Source of the DNA: Planctomycetota bacterium
Lineage (GTDB): Bacteria; Planctomycetota; UBA1135; GCA-002686595
Length of the DNA stretch: 64,000 nt
Reading direction: 5' to 3'
Assembly (NCBI GenBank): GCA_016779205.1
Contig: JADHOC010000001.1
Span: forward strand, 62,001 to 126,000
In this document: piece by piece, positions 16,212 to 25,174 of the stretch
Numbering within the stretch: position 1 is the stretch's first letter
Layout of the letters: the number at the start of each line of letters is the position of its first letter
The notes under the pieces: model-generated
The model's database searches: none
Told to the model about the DNA's origin: nothing
Seen by the model: only the letters and a program-made list of their open reading frames with translations
Position numbers and translations under genes: made by a program

Positions 16212-19200
16212 TCACCTGGGCGCCCGGGCCTCCAGGTGATCGACGAACTCGTTGAAGCCACGGGCCCGCAAGCCGTCGTAGAGGGGGGCGAGTTGCCGCC
16301 GGGGCGCCCCGCGGATCCACCGCCCGCCGGTGAGGCACGTGGTGTCTGAAGGATCGCGGCGACCGGCGAGTCGCCTCGCATCCTCTTGCAGCGCAAGCGC
16401 GTCCACCTCGCCCACATGGATGCACCCCAGGTCCCCTTCGGCGTCCAACAGAAGGCACAGGGGCAGGGGCATCTCCTCGAAGGGAGCGAGCGTCCGCCCG
16501 AGGACCAGGTCGACGATCAGCCGCTCGGCGCTCCCGGCCCGACCCGCGCGATCCTGGAGACCCAGGTCCGCGGAGAGCTGTCGCACCGTGTCCGCCTGCC
16601 GGACCCCATCCAACGCGAGCGCATAGGTGGAGAGGGGCCCATCCTTGAGCCCGCGCAAGGGGCGCTCCGATCCGGGGACCTCGCTCGACCAGAAGAGGAT
16701 GGCCAGGCCACCCTCGCCGCACAGCTCGTCCACACGCCGCGGGGGATCGTCGAAGGACGGGAGGCGCCAGGCGCCGAGGGGAAACTCGGCGTGCATGGGG
16801 ACCGTTGATCGGGGCGGCGGGGCCACCCCTCCGCGGACCACCGGAGCCACGGGGTCCGTCAGCGCAGGGGACGGCGCCCCGTGGGCGTACCGTCGCCGTG
16901 CCTCGCCCGTCCCCCTGACCAGTAGCCAGGAGGACCCCGCCAGCGATGAGCCCTCGCCCGCCTCGAAGTCCTCGGTCACGCCGTCCGGCCATCGAACGGT
17001 GACCTCGGTCAGCTCCACCTCGGAAGGTGCGCCGAGCCCGAAGAACGCCTCCGCCGGCGAGGAGCCAAGGAACCCGTCCCCAGCCAGGATGCGCGCGCTC
17101 CGCACGACGTCGTTGCGCCCGCGGATGCTCACGAGGGCGCCGATTCCGTCGGGGTTCCAGCCGTCCTGACTCAGGCGGAACGCGACCGAGCGTCCGCCTG
17201 GATCGGCGCCCTGGAAGATCCTCAGGATGGGCGCCGTCCGGTTCCGGAAGACCAGATCCTGGCGGCCGTCGTGGTCCAGATCCGCCACCGCCAGGGAGCG
17301 CCCGTCGTCCGGGGCCCCCAGCCCACTCGCGAGGGACACGTCCTCGAACCGGAGGTCGCCCCGGTTCAGGTACGCGAACGTCCGCTCGCGCGCGTTCCAG
17401 TCCTGCCTGCCGAACTGGGAGAGCTGAGAGATCACGGACCAGGCGCCGAGGTATTCATCGAGGCGGGCGGGGTCCGCCTCGGGGCCGAGGGGCGTCGACC
17501 CCACGACGCGGCGCCAGAAGAAGCTCTGCAGGTCCGGCCCCTGGCGCCCGCTGAGGAACCCGTTGGGGACCACGATGTCAGCCAGCCCGTCCCGGTTCCA
17601 GTCGACGAACCGCGAGCCCCAGGCCCATCCACCCGGCGCCGCCCCCGTCATGTCCGTGAGGTCCTCGAAGCCACCGCCCTCCAGACCCCGGAAGATGGAG
17701 TTGCCCCGGGCGTGTCGGATGAACTCGGCCCGCACGTCCGGCGGGACACCGGGGAGGAACCGGGGGTCGCGGGTCACGCGCCCCCCCGCGGCGGAGAACA
17801 TGTTGCTGACCACCAGGTCCGGCAGACCGTCCAGGTCCGCGTCCCCGAGGCTCAGGCCCATGCCCGCGGCCTTGTCCGTCAGCGCACCCGGGCCGGAGGC
17901 CAGAAAGCGGCCCCCCTGCGCGAGGTAGAGGTTGTTCCGGCCGAAGTCATTGGCCACATACAGGTCGAGGTCACCATCGCCATCAAAGTCATCGAAGACC
18001 GAGACCATGCTGAAGCGATCGTTCTCCTCCTCAAGGCCGACCTCGGCGGTGGCCTCCTCGAAGGACCGCGGACGCCCGCCGCCTGAGTCCGCCGCTCGAT
18101 TGCGCCAGAACACGTTGGGCGCGCCGTTGACGGCGTCGTGGTAGGGCGTGGGGGCCGCGGGGCCCTCGCCCTCGGCCTTGAAGTACCGTGTGTCGTAGAG
18201 GTCCAGATCTCCATCCAGGTCCACATCGGCGGCCGAGATCGAGTAGACGCGCGCCTCGCCCGCGCGTGGGAGGATCGTCCTGCTGGTGAAGACCCCCGCT
18301 CCGTCATTCCAGGCGACGACGACGTCCGGGCCGACCCCCATGACCACGTCCCGGGCCCCGTCGCCGTCGAGGTCGACGATCAGGACGCCGCCGCTCTCCT
18401 CGAGCCAGTCGAGGCCGCGGGCGCTGGCCTCCTCCCGGAACGAGCCGCCGTGGTTCATCCAGACCTGATTCGGTTGCCCGGGCGCTCGCGCGACCACCAG
18501 GTCGTCCCAGCCATCCCCATCGAGATCCGCGGCGGCCACGCCGTGCATGGCGGTCAGGATCTCCGACACGGGCTCCAGTGCGTCGGTCCGCCCAGCGGCC
18601 TGCAGGGCCCCGAGGCCGAGGTTGGCCCCGTCCGCGAAGCCCGCCGTGGCGGCGCCCTCCAGCACCGTGTGGGTCACGTCCCGGAAGGGAGGCGTGAGCG
18701 AGACCTCTGTCGCGCGCTCCACCGCAAGGGACGCGATCCGCGCACGCTTTCCGAGGCGCCAGCGCACCTCCATGAACACGTCCCGCTGCTCCCTGCGCTC
18801 GACGGAGGGCCCCTGTGGATCGGTGCCCACGCGAAGGTGCACCCGCGTCCGCCCGATGGGCTCCTGGCCGCCTCCGGCGCCGGGGGCCGTGACCTCGAGC
18901 ACGGTCGCCGCGACCACCGGGGCGCCCCCCTGTCGCGCCACCACCAAGCGACCCTGGAGCCAGCCGAGGAGCTCCGCTCCCTCCAGCGAGACCCTGGAGC
19001 CGTCCTCTCCGGGGACCGAGCCCGCCAGATCCCGCGTCACCACGTTCCGCAGCGCCCCCGGGTCGCCGCCGGTGGCCAGGTGACGGGTGACCTGGAGCAG
19101 GAGACGCTCGGCAGCCTCCGCGAGGAACTCCCCCGGCCACGGCGCACCAGGGAAGCCTGGATCGATCGTGGCGGCGATGGTGTCAAAGTCCGCCCGGCGC

Positions 19201-19391
19201 GCCGGCCCCTGGGGACGGATCACCTGGGTGGACCTGGTGTCAGCTCGGGTCACCTCCGCCTCCGCAGCAGCGGGGCGCTGCCCGGACTCTCCTCCACCGC
19301 CCGCCGTGGGCCCCTCGGCCTCCGGCTCCGCGGAGCAGGCCGCTCCCAGGGTCAGGAGCGCCATGGCGAGCGCGATTCGAGGGGAGAACAT
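16212..19391 (-). CDS. CRTAC1/ASPIC-UnbV FG-GAP protein with redoxin-like tail
   Basis: A 1059-residue exported protein. The ATG at 19391 follows a -10-like TAGACT by 7 bases and begins a signal sequence ending TLGAACSAEPE, possibly a non-canonical lipobox; an upstream ATG at 19430 is less likely. Residues about 240-740 carry FG-GAP/VCBS repeats with calcium-type loops: DLDGDGWDDLV, DLDGDGARDVV, DVDLDGDLDLY, DFDGDGDLDLY, DADLDGLPDLV, DWNRDGLADIV, DLDHDGRQDLV. They form a beta-propeller. An ASPIC/UnbV domain follows (DGIGALVSIRGR, FFGLG, VTVRWPDG). The last 200 residues look redoxin/TlpA-like (LPSFDDPP, LAILFWSS, LCLLLDAEGDLGCI), but the CxxC position reads SSEV. Probably a secreted or outer-surface binding protein; the ligand is unknown. 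Confidence 0.85.
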   Translation of the reverse strand: MFSPRIALAMALLTLGAACSAEPEAEGPTAGGGGESGQRPAAAEAEVTRADTRSTQVIRPQGPARRADFDTIAATIDPGFPGAPWPGEFLAEAAERLLLQVTRHLATGGDPGALRNVVTRDLAGSVPGEDGSRVSLEGAELLGWLQGRLVVARQGGAPVVAATVLEVTAPGAGGGQEPIGRTRVHLRVGTDPQGPSVERREQRDVFMEVRWRLGKRARIASLAVERATEVSLTPPFRDVTHTVLEGAATAGFADGANLGLGALQAAGRTDALEPVSEILTAMHGVAAADLDGDGWDDLVVARAPGQPNQVWMNHGGSFREEASARGLDWLEESGGVLIVDLDGDGARDVVMGVGPDVVVAWNDGAGVFTSRTILPRAGEARVYSISAADVDLDGDLDLYDTRYFKAEGEGPAAPTPYHDAVNGAPNVFWRNRAADSGGGRPRSFEEATAEVGLEEENDRFSMVSVFDDFDGDGDLDLYVANDFGRNNLYLAQGGRFLASGPGALTDKAAGMGLSLGDADLDGLPDLVVSNMFSAAGGRVTRDPRFLPGVPPDVRAEFIRHARGNSIFRGLEGGGFEDLTDMTGAAPGGWAWGSRFVDWNRDGLADIVVPNGFLSGRQGPDLQSFFWRRVVGSTPLGPEADPARLDEYLGAWSVISQLSQFGRQDWNARERTFAYLNRGDLRFEDVSLASGLGAPDDGRSLAVADLDHDGRQDLVFRNRTAPILRIFQGADPGGRSVAFRLSQDGWNPDGIGALVSIRGRNDVVRSARILAGDGFLGSSPAEAFFGLGAPSEVELTEVTVRWPDGVTEDFEAGEGSSLAGSSWLLVRGTGEARRRYAHGAPSPALTDPVAPVVRGGVAPPPRSTVPMHAEFPLGAWRLPSFDDPPRRVDELCGEGGLAILFWSSEVPGSERPLRGLKDGPLSTYALALDGVRQADTVRQLSADLGLQDRAGRAGSAERLIVDLVLGRTLAPFEEMPLPLCLLLDAEGDLGCIHVGEVDALALQEDARRLAGRRDPSDTTCLTGGRWIRGAPRRQLAPLYDGLRARGFNEFVDHLEARAPR

Positions 19392-19398
19392 CCCCCGC

Positions 19399-19404
19399 AG
19401 TCTA
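19399..19404 (-). promoter_or_regulatory. -10-like TAGACT, 7 bases before the CRTAC gene
   Basis: TAGACT on the minus strand fits TANNNT and ends 7 bases before the ATG at 19391. It favours that ATG over the one at 19430, which lies upstream of the motif. Confidence 0.4.
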
Positions 19405-19446
19405 TCGCGCCGCCGCGCCCGTCCCATCACCTGGCCCGGGCCTCTC

Positions 19447-21219
19447 TCAGGAGAGGGGCGGACCGAACCAGATCCAAAGCAGGCAGTGCAGACCCGTGCG
19501 AAGGACGCGGTTCGACTCGGAGCGGTAGACCCTCTTCATGGTCGGAAGGAGCGGCTCCGCGTGCCCCATGCGGACCGCCCGGTCGGCCGCGTAGAGCCGC
19601 TCATAGGGTGACAGGGTGGCGTCGTCGAGCACATCGACCAGCGCCAGAAGGGAGACCTCCTCCAGGTCCTGCCAGATGAACGAGATGAGATCGAGGCGCT
19701 TCGAGGGATCCGTCTCCACCAGGAGGCGATCCCGGATCGTCGCCCGGGACTCGGCCCCGGCGTTGAAGGCCTGGCCCACGCACCAGCGGAAGCCGCTGAC
19801 GCCCCGGATCGGGTTCTCGCCCACCAGGTCCCCGGCCCGAAGGAGGAACTCGCCGCTCTCTCGACCCGGCGTCGCGCCCATGGCCTGGAGCGTCGAGGTG
19901 AGCACTTCAGCACGCCGGGCCCCGGCGAGCTCCGTCTCGTAGGTGCTGGCGAGGATGTTCCGAGCCTGATCCGCGGCCTCCGGCCAGCCCTCGAGGTGGC
20001 CGCGCATCGCACGCATCCCCAGGCCTCGTTCGGGCACGGTGCCCTTGAGCAGGCGCATCAGGTAGGCGCGACCCTCCTCGTCGCGCCGGAACAACAGGCC
20101 CTTGAGCGCGGTCTCCCGCACCATCGCCTCCTCGTCCAGCAGGGCCCGCTGGGCCCACTGGACCACGTCCGCGCGCTGCTCATCGCTGCGGCCCAGGGAA
20201 GCCCCGTCGGTCTCGAGGATTCGTTCGAGGGTCTGGGACCGCTCACCGGCGTCCTCGGCCGTGGCCGCCAGCACGTAAGTGTCATCCACGAGCCCGGCGC
20301 GCTCCAGGGCGATGGCGGCGTGGTGCCGCGGCATCCGCTGCTCGTGGGCGAGCAGGTCCATCAGCCGCTGCCTCGCGTCGCCGAGCCCAAGGCGGGCAGC
20401 GGGCGCGAGCAGGTAGGCCTCATGGCGCAGGAGCAGCCCCTCCGTCTCCTCGCTCAATCTGAGCAACAAGGCCGCGAGCTCCGGATCCTGGACCTCGGCG
20501 ACCAGGGGGGCGGCAGCGTCCACCACCGTGGACTCGATGTAGTCCCCCACGCGCTCGGCACGGGCGAGCCAGAGGGGAAACTGCTGGGTGAAGCGGTCCA
20601 GGTCACAGGCCGCCATCCCCGCGAGGACGCGATCCACGTGCACCTGGAGGCGGAACCCAGGGAGCGCGTCCGCCAAGGGATCGTAGAGCTCCGGGGAGGG
20701 GTGATTGCAGAGCACCAGCGCCGCATCCCCGCGCATCGACTCGGAGGGGTTCCGCAGACCCTCCAGGGCGATGGGGACTCCCCAGGGCTCCTCGGCCAGG
20801 GCGCAGACCGTCAGGACGTTGCGCGCCACGCCCCCACGCCACTGATCCTTGGACGCCGATTGGAAGAGCCGCATCAACGGCTCCTGGGCCTCCTCGCCGA
20901 GCCCAGCCAGCGCAATCTTGGCGCGCCGGAGCGGCTCGAGCTGTGCGCCTGAGTCGAGCTTCGACGCGAGCACCTCCGCGAGGTTGCTGGTGTCCGCCTC
21001 AAACGGAGCGCCGAAGGCGCATCCCGCGAGCAGCGGCGCGATCCTCTCATCGGCCTCGTACTGCTCCTCCAGGCTCCATCCGCCCTGCTCGACGGGGCGC
21101 TCCGAGCCTCGCCACGCGAAGAACGCGATGACGCCGACCAGGACCACCGCCGCGATGGCGCCGGCCCGTCCGGACCGGGCACCGCCGGTCCCCTGGACGC
21201 TACTCCGCGGCCGACGCAT
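19447..21219 (-). CDS. Membrane-anchored HEAT-repeat protein
   Basis: A 590-residue protein starting at ATG 21219, inside the end of the tolC-like gene (20-base overlap). A basic N terminus (MRRPRSS) and one hydrophobic helix (AGAIAAVVLVGVIAFFAW, about 20-37) make a signal anchor. The remainder is HEAT-like helical repeats spread over 500 residues (LRNPSESMRGDAALVLCNHP, RMPRHHAAIALERAGLVDD, RALLDEEAMVRETALKGLLF). No catalytic motif is visible. It does not share the LPWNT terminal element of the HEAT proteins at the start of the window. Coupling to the outer-membrane efflux protein suggests, without proof, a periplasmic scaffold role. Confidence 0.75.
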   Translation of the reverse strand: MRRPRSSVQGTGGARSGRAGAIAAVVLVGVIAFFAWRGSERPVEQGGWSLEEQYEADERIAPLLAGCAFGAPFEADTSNLAEVLASKLDSGAQLEPLRRAKIALAGLGEEAQEPLMRLFQSASKDQWRGGVARNVLTVCALAEEPWGVPIALEGLRNPSESMRGDAALVLCNHPSPELYDPLADALPGFRLQVHVDRVLAGMAACDLDRFTQQFPLWLARAERVGDYIESTVVDAAAPLVAEVQDPELAALLLRLSEETEGLLLRHEAYLLAPAARLGLGDARQRLMDLLAHEQRMPRHHAAIALERAGLVDDTYVLAATAEDAGERSQTLERILETDGASLGRSDEQRADVVQWAQRALLDEEAMVRETALKGLLFRRDEEGRAYLMRLLKGTVPERGLGMRAMRGHLEGWPEAADQARNILASTYETELAGARRAEVLTSTLQAMGATPGRESGEFLLRAGDLVGENPIRGVSGFRWCVGQAFNAGAESRATIRDRLLVETDPSKRLDLISFIWQDLEEVSLLALVDVLDDATLSPYERLYAADRAVRMGHAEPLLPTMKRVYRSESNRVLRTGLHCLLWIWFGPPLS

Positions 21220-22828
21220 CAACCGCCACCTCCCGTCGCAGCATGGCGGTCTCCTCCCCGAGGGTCCCCCGGGCACGATCCAGGGCCACGAGGCTCTTGG
21301 CGTACTCGGCCCGGGCGGCGCTCCGGTTGGACGCGGCCTCGATCAGGGTCTGCTGGAACTGCAGCACCTCGAACGTGGTGGTGAGATCGGCCTCGAAGCG
21401 CTGTTGCTCCGCTTCCAGCTGACGCTTGGCGAGGGTGAAGCTCTGCTCCGACGCGCGCACCGCCTGTGCTCGATACCGCACGTCTCGAAGGGCACCACGG
21501 ATCTCGGCCAGGGCGTTGACCTCCGCCTCCTCCAGGGTGATCTGGCTGCCGCGCACTCGCTCCCTGGCCGCCCGCTCCGAGTTGGACGCTGTGCGGTTCT
21601 GCAACGGCATGTTGTAGTCCAGCCGCGCGGCGTACCTCGGGTAGTCGAACTCCATGGTCTCCGTCAGGGCGTCCGTGAAGTCCGGGTTGAAGGACCCGGA
21701 GGAGGCGTCAACGCGCAGGTCGAGGCCGTACAGCCGCTCCGATTGAGCCCGCACCAGGCGAATCCTCGCCGTGTCCACGTCGAGGCGAGAGGTCCGCAGG
21801 TCCGGGCGCTTGCCCAGGGCGACCTGGAAGGCGTCCTGCCAGTCCGGCAACGACAGCTCGTCGGGTGACGCCTCGGGGAGGGGCGTGGTGGCGTCCACGC
21901 GCTCGCTCCAGAGGGCGGAGGCTTCGTCCCTCACGATCAGGCGCTTCAGGTCGTCTCCGCGCTGGGACAGGTTGTTCTGGGCTTGCAGCAAGGTCTCCGT
22001 CCGGGTGGCCACTTCGGTCTGTGCCTGGAGCACATCAACCTCCGTGCCATCCCCCGCCCGCAGCCGAGCTTCCTCCCGCTGGACCTGCTCCTCACCAAGC
22101 TTCAGGGCCGCCTCCGCCACCTGGAGCTGCTGCCCGGCGGCCACCAGCTCCCAGTAGGCCACCTCCACATCGTGGATCAGGAGCTGGCGCGCCTGCCGGC
22201 GCTCCTCGAGTCGGCGCCGCTCCACGATCTCAGCCTCTCGCTGATTCGACGTGGCGTACTCCTCACCCGCCCCACGCATGAGCGGCTGCACGTAGCTCAC
22301 GCTCAGGTTGCTTCGATACTGCTCCGGTGCGTTGGCGAAGGAGTTGTCCGTCACGTTCAAGCCCGAGTCGAAGTGGAACCCGAACGTCCCGCCGGTGCCG
22401 AGCGGCCTCGTGAGGTCGAGGTTGACCTGGGAGTCCTGGGTCGACACCACGTCACCACCGAACAGCGAGCTGCTACCGACCGAGTCGGAGTCCGAGAACT
22501 GACCGTTCATGTCGAACACCCAGTCGAAGGCACCCCAGGTGGAGAGCGCCTCGAAGCGCGCGACCTCGGCGTCCACCTCGGCCCGCTCCAGGCCGAGGTT
22601 GTTCGAGAGGCCCAGGGCCAGAGCGTCCTCGAGGGAGAGCGCCCGCGCGCCCTCAGCGGCGCCGTCCAGCCCGGCCCCATCGGGGGCCGGCGCAGACGCG
22701 GCCTCTTCGGGCACGTCCCCCTCCGCGGGAGACGGCTCCTGGAAGGGCCCGGGCGACGGGAGAACCGGGGCGGCCCCGATCAGCGCGACGGCCAGGCGGC
22801 CGAGGGATCGTTGACTTGTGCGCATCAT
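21200..22828 (-). CDS. TolC-family outer-membrane efflux protein
   Basis: A 542-residue protein with a signal sequence (RSLGRLAVALIGAAPVLPSP). A Pro/Ala-rich linker follows, then two repeats of the outer-membrane efflux protein fold. Each has long amphipathic coiled-coil helices (AALKLGEEQVQREEARLRAG, VRASEQSFTLAKRQLEAEQQ) and beta segments alternating polar and hydrophobic residues (VFDMNGQFSDSD, TFGFHFDSGLNV). The motif LSLEDALALGLSNNLGLE is the typical start of the first repeat. Such proteins form trimeric outer-membrane channels for efflux pumps or type I secretion. No membrane-fusion or pump gene is adjacent, so the partner lies elsewhere. ATG 22828 follows a -10-like TATCTT by 8 bases. 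Confidence 0.88.
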   Translation of the reverse strand: MMRTSQRSLGRLAVALIGAAPVLPSPGPFQEPSPAEGDVPEEAASAPAPDGAGLDGAAEGARALSLEDALALGLSNNLGLERAEVDAEVARFEALSTWGAFDWVFDMNGQFSDSDSVGSSSLFGGDVVSTQDSQVNLDLTRPLGTGGTFGFHFDSGLNVTDNSFANAPEQYRSNLSVSYVQPLMRGAGEEYATSNQREAEIVERRRLEERRQARQLLIHDVEVAYWELVAAGQQLQVAEAALKLGEEQVQREEARLRAGDGTEVDVLQAQTEVATRTETLLQAQNNLSQRGDDLKRLIVRDEASALWSERVDATTPLPEASPDELSLPDWQDAFQVALGKRPDLRTSRLDVDTARIRLVRAQSERLYGLDLRVDASSGSFNPDFTDALTETMEFDYPRYAARLDYNMPLQNRTASNSERAARERVRGSQITLEEAEVNALAEIRGALRDVRYRAQAVRASEQSFTLAKRQLEAEQQRFEADLTTTFEVLQFQQTLIEAASNRSAARAEYAKSLVALDRARGTLGEETAMLRREVAVDASAAE

Positions 22829-22836
22829 CTGCGCAG

Positions 22837-22842
22837 AAGATA
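22837..22842 (-). promoter_or_regulatory. -10-like TATCTT, 8 bases before the tolC-like gene
   Basis: TATCTT on the minus strand matches four of six -10 bases and ends 8 bases before ATG 22828. It may be an internal promoter in the 70-base gap after the sigma-factor pair. Confidence 0.4.
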
Positions 22843-22898
22843 AGCCCTGGGCGGCCGGCAGGCGCCAGGGAGCACGCCACTTCGCGAGCGAGCGGCGC

Positions 22899-23948
22899 CT
22901 ACAGTTCTCGAACGACCCGTCGCCAGGCCCGCACGAACCCGTCGGTCGGCGCCGCCCTGAACGCCTCCTCCCCGATGAGGAGCAACCAGGCGTCCGGACC
23001 AGGGACCTCGAGCCCCGGGTCGGGGCGGGGGGCCATCAGCCCGAGCGCGAGCGCCCGCGCCAGGGTTCGCGAGGCCAGCACCGCGAGGGGGCCCGACGGC
23101 GCGCTGTCCACCGCCCCGAGGGCGAGGGTGAGGGTCTCGCCCACTTGCTCGAGTGCGTCGCCCAGCCCGGTCCACGTCCCCCCGCGCTGCGCCTGATCCA
23201 GCATCCGCTCCGCGTCGAGAATGATCTCGATGGGCAGCCGGATCTCGCCGTTGGCAGAAGGCACCGTCAGCGGCAGCGAGGAGGGGTCGGGTCCCCCGAT
23301 GCCGGTGAATCCCTGCAGCGCCCTTCCGGTCCCCGTGGAGGGCTGGATCGCCTCCGCCTTCAACGCCGACCGGACCTGGTCGAGGAGCGCAGCGGCCCCC
23401 TCGAAGTCGGCGTCGGCCTGTAGCCACGCCTCGGCGCCGTCGAGCTCCCACCACCTCGAGCCGCCCACCACGCCCAGGGGCTCCTCCTCCGCGGGGACCT
23501 CGTCGTAGATCCCCTCGGGTGAGGGCTCCAGCACGAATCGGACCCCACCCCGCGTGGGTTCGGTCAGGAGATGCCAGGCCACGATGGGGACGATGGTGAC
23601 CTGGACGACCAGCGCAGCCACCGCCACCCGCAGCAACATGGAGTCCCGCAGCCGGTCCCCGATGAACTCGAGGATCACGCCGAGATCGCCCCGACGGCCC
23701 AGGTCCTCCCTGGTGGTGCGCTTCAGCACCCGCTGCGCCACCCGGCGCGCCTGCAGCTGCGCCTCCACCGGTGACTCCTGGCGGAGCGCCCGAACGCAGA
23801 GGTCGCGCAGCTCCTGGAGATCCTCAAGGCCGACCGGCTCGCCGGCCTCCGGGGTCCCGTCGGGACTCGGCCCGGGGTCGAAGACCCGATCGATCACCGA
23901 CGGATCCCCGTGCTCGTTGACCTTGTCCAACGGATCACCTGCGGTCAT
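22899..23948 (-). CDS. Single-pass membrane protein, candidate anti-sigma partner
   Basis: A 349-residue protein whose ATG overlaps the sigma-factor stop (ATGA, 23945-23948). The first 100 residues are cytoplasmic-looking and acidic to basic, with LQELRDLCVRALRQ and a cluster of Arg/Lys (RRVAQRVLKRTTREDLGRRG). One membrane helix follows (about 105-128, LRVAVAALVVQVTIVPIVAW), then a 220-residue outer part rich in Gly/Ala/Leu. This topology, together with its place directly after an ECF sigma gene, fits an anti-sigma factor. No HxxxCxxC zinc-finger (ZAS) motif is visible, so the assignment rests on context only. It might instead be an unrelated membrane protein translated with the sigma factor. 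Confidence 0.6.
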   Translation of the reverse strand: MTAGDPLDKVNEHGDPSVIDRVFDPGPSPDGTPEAGEPVGLEDLQELRDLCVRALRQESPVEAQLQARRVAQRVLKRTTREDLGRRGDLGVILEFIGDRLRDSMLLRVAVAALVVQVTIVPIVAWHLLTEPTRGGVRFVLEPSPEGIYDEVPAEEEPLGVVGGSRWWELDGAEAWLQADADFEGAAALLDQVRSALKAEAIQPSTGTGRALQGFTGIGGPDPSSLPLTVPSANGEIRLPIEIILDAERMLDQAQRGGTWTGLGDALEQVGETLTLALGAVDSAPSGPLAVLASRTLARALALGLMAPRPDPGLEVPGPDAWLLLIGEEAFRAAPTDGFVRAWRRVVREL

Positions 23949-24592
23949 GCCTGCATCCCCCTGTCCGTTCGCTCGTCGCGATCACGAAGCGCGGCTTCCA
24001 CCCGCTCACGCTCCTCCAGTGCTCCGCGCACGCGCGCCACGGCGCTGTGCATACGAGACTTCACCGTCCCGAGCGGGATCTCGAGCGCCTCGGAGATCGC
24101 CGCGTAGGGGAGCTCCTCGACGACCGCCAGCTCGAACACCGCGCGGTGGCCCTCCGAGAGGGATGCCACCGCCTCACGCACCACCTCAGCGCTCTCCCGT
24201 CGGACCAGCCCCTCCTCCGGTGTGGCCTCGGAGCGATCCAACCGGTGGTCCACCGCCGCCTGGGTCTCCGTCACGTCACCCATGGGTCCGGGGCCTGCGC
24301 CGCGGGTCCGGCGGAGACGATCGATCCACACGTTCCGCGCCACGCGGAAGGCGTAGCCCGCGAACTGACCGCGCACGTCGTAGGACGTCGCGGAGGAGGC
24401 TGCAGCGGAGCGGAACAACTTCAGGAAGGTCTCCTGGGCGAGATCCTCCGCCTCGGACCGGGTGGCGCCGAGGCGGACGAAGTAGGCCAGGAAGGTGCGG
24501 GTCTCGGAACGAACGAAGTCCTCGAAGGGGGCGGGCCTCCCGGCCCTGAGGGCCGCGAGGGGGTCCTGCGTGCCGTCCCAGGAGTCCTTCAC
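23945..24592 (-). CDS. ECF-type RNA polymerase sigma factor
   Basis: A 215-residue sigma factor starting at GTG 24592, which overlaps the tsaE stop (GTGA). Region 2 is clear: FVRSETRTFLAYFVRLGA, EAEDLAQETFLKLFR, then the -10-reading segment AGYAFRVARNVWIDRLRR. Region 4 has the helix-turn-helix LPYAAISEALEIPLGTVKSR. Regions 3 and 1.1 are absent, as expected for ECF sigmas. It would direct RNA polymerase to a small regulon in response to an envelope signal. A 30-residue charged C-terminal tail follows region 4. The overlapping downstream gene encodes a membrane protein that may hold it inactive. Confidence 0.92.
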   Translation of the reverse strand: MKDSWDGTQDPLAALRAGRPAPFEDFVRSETRTFLAYFVRLGATRSEAEDLAQETFLKLFRSAAASSATSYDVRGQFAGYAFRVARNVWIDRLRRTRGAGPGPMGDVTETQAAVDHRLDRSEATPEEGLVRRESAEVVREAVASLSEGHRAVFELAVVEELPYAAISEALEIPLGTVKSRMHSAVARVRGALEERERVEAALRDRDERTDRGMQA

Positions 24593-25158
24593 GGCCCCTC
24601 AACGCGTCCGCGCCCTGAGGGTTCAGCCGGATCGCCGGAATCCGCGGAGGCCGACTCGACCGCCCCCCCAGGCACCTCGAGGGCCCCCAGGACACCATGG
24701 AGACGCTCCAGAGCGCCCACGGGGCCACCCTCTCCACCAGCCGTCCGGAGGATCACCCATCGGGTCTCCGGGGAGTCATGCAGGAGCTCCACCGACAGCC
24801 TGGGGCTCGGGAGCCACCCCTCCACGCGGCCGGCCCACTCGACCACCGACACGCCGTCGTGCCCCAGGAACTCGTCCGCGCCGTCGGCGAGCAGGGCCTT
24901 CTCCCGCCCCTCCATCCAGGCGTCGAAGTGGTACAGGGGGAGCCTCCCCCCGTCGTGCTGCTGCATCAAGGTGTAGGTCGGGCTCGCGACCCCGTCCTCG
25001 ATCCCGAGGCCCCGCGCCAGCCCGCGAACGAACGTGGTCTTGCCGGCACCCAGGTCACCGTCCAGGGTCAGAACAACACCGCCCCAGAGCAGCTCCCCCA
25101 GCCGCACCCCGATCTCCTCCGTGGCCTCCGCCGAGAGGCTCTTGAACCGACGCTCCAT
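24589..25158 (-). CDS. tsaE: tRNA threonylcarbamoyladenosine biosynthesis ATPase TsaE
   Basis: TsaE is the small P-loop ATPase that works with TsaB and TsaD to place t6A at position 37 of ANN-decoding tRNAs. In the 189-residue product the Walker A loop is LDGDLGAGKTTFVRGL (33-48), followed by SPTYTLMQQH and the family motif YHFDAW, then VSVVEWAGR. A Pro/Gly/Ala-rich tail of about 40 residues after 150 is longer than in most TsaE proteins. The gene starts 16 bases after thiL and its stop overlaps the sigma-factor start. TsaB and TsaD are not in the window. Confidence 0.92.
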   Translation of the reverse strand: MERRFKSLSAEATEEIGVRLGELLWGGVVLTLDGDLGAGKTTFVRGLARGLGIEDGVASPTYTLMQQHDGGRLPLYHFDAWMEGREKALLADGADEFLGHDGVSVVEWAGRVEGWLPSPRLSVELLHDSPETRWVILRTAGGEGGPVGALERLHGVLGALEVPGGAVESASADSGDPAEPSGRGRVEGP

Positions 25159-25174
25159 GACCCCATCCTGACCT

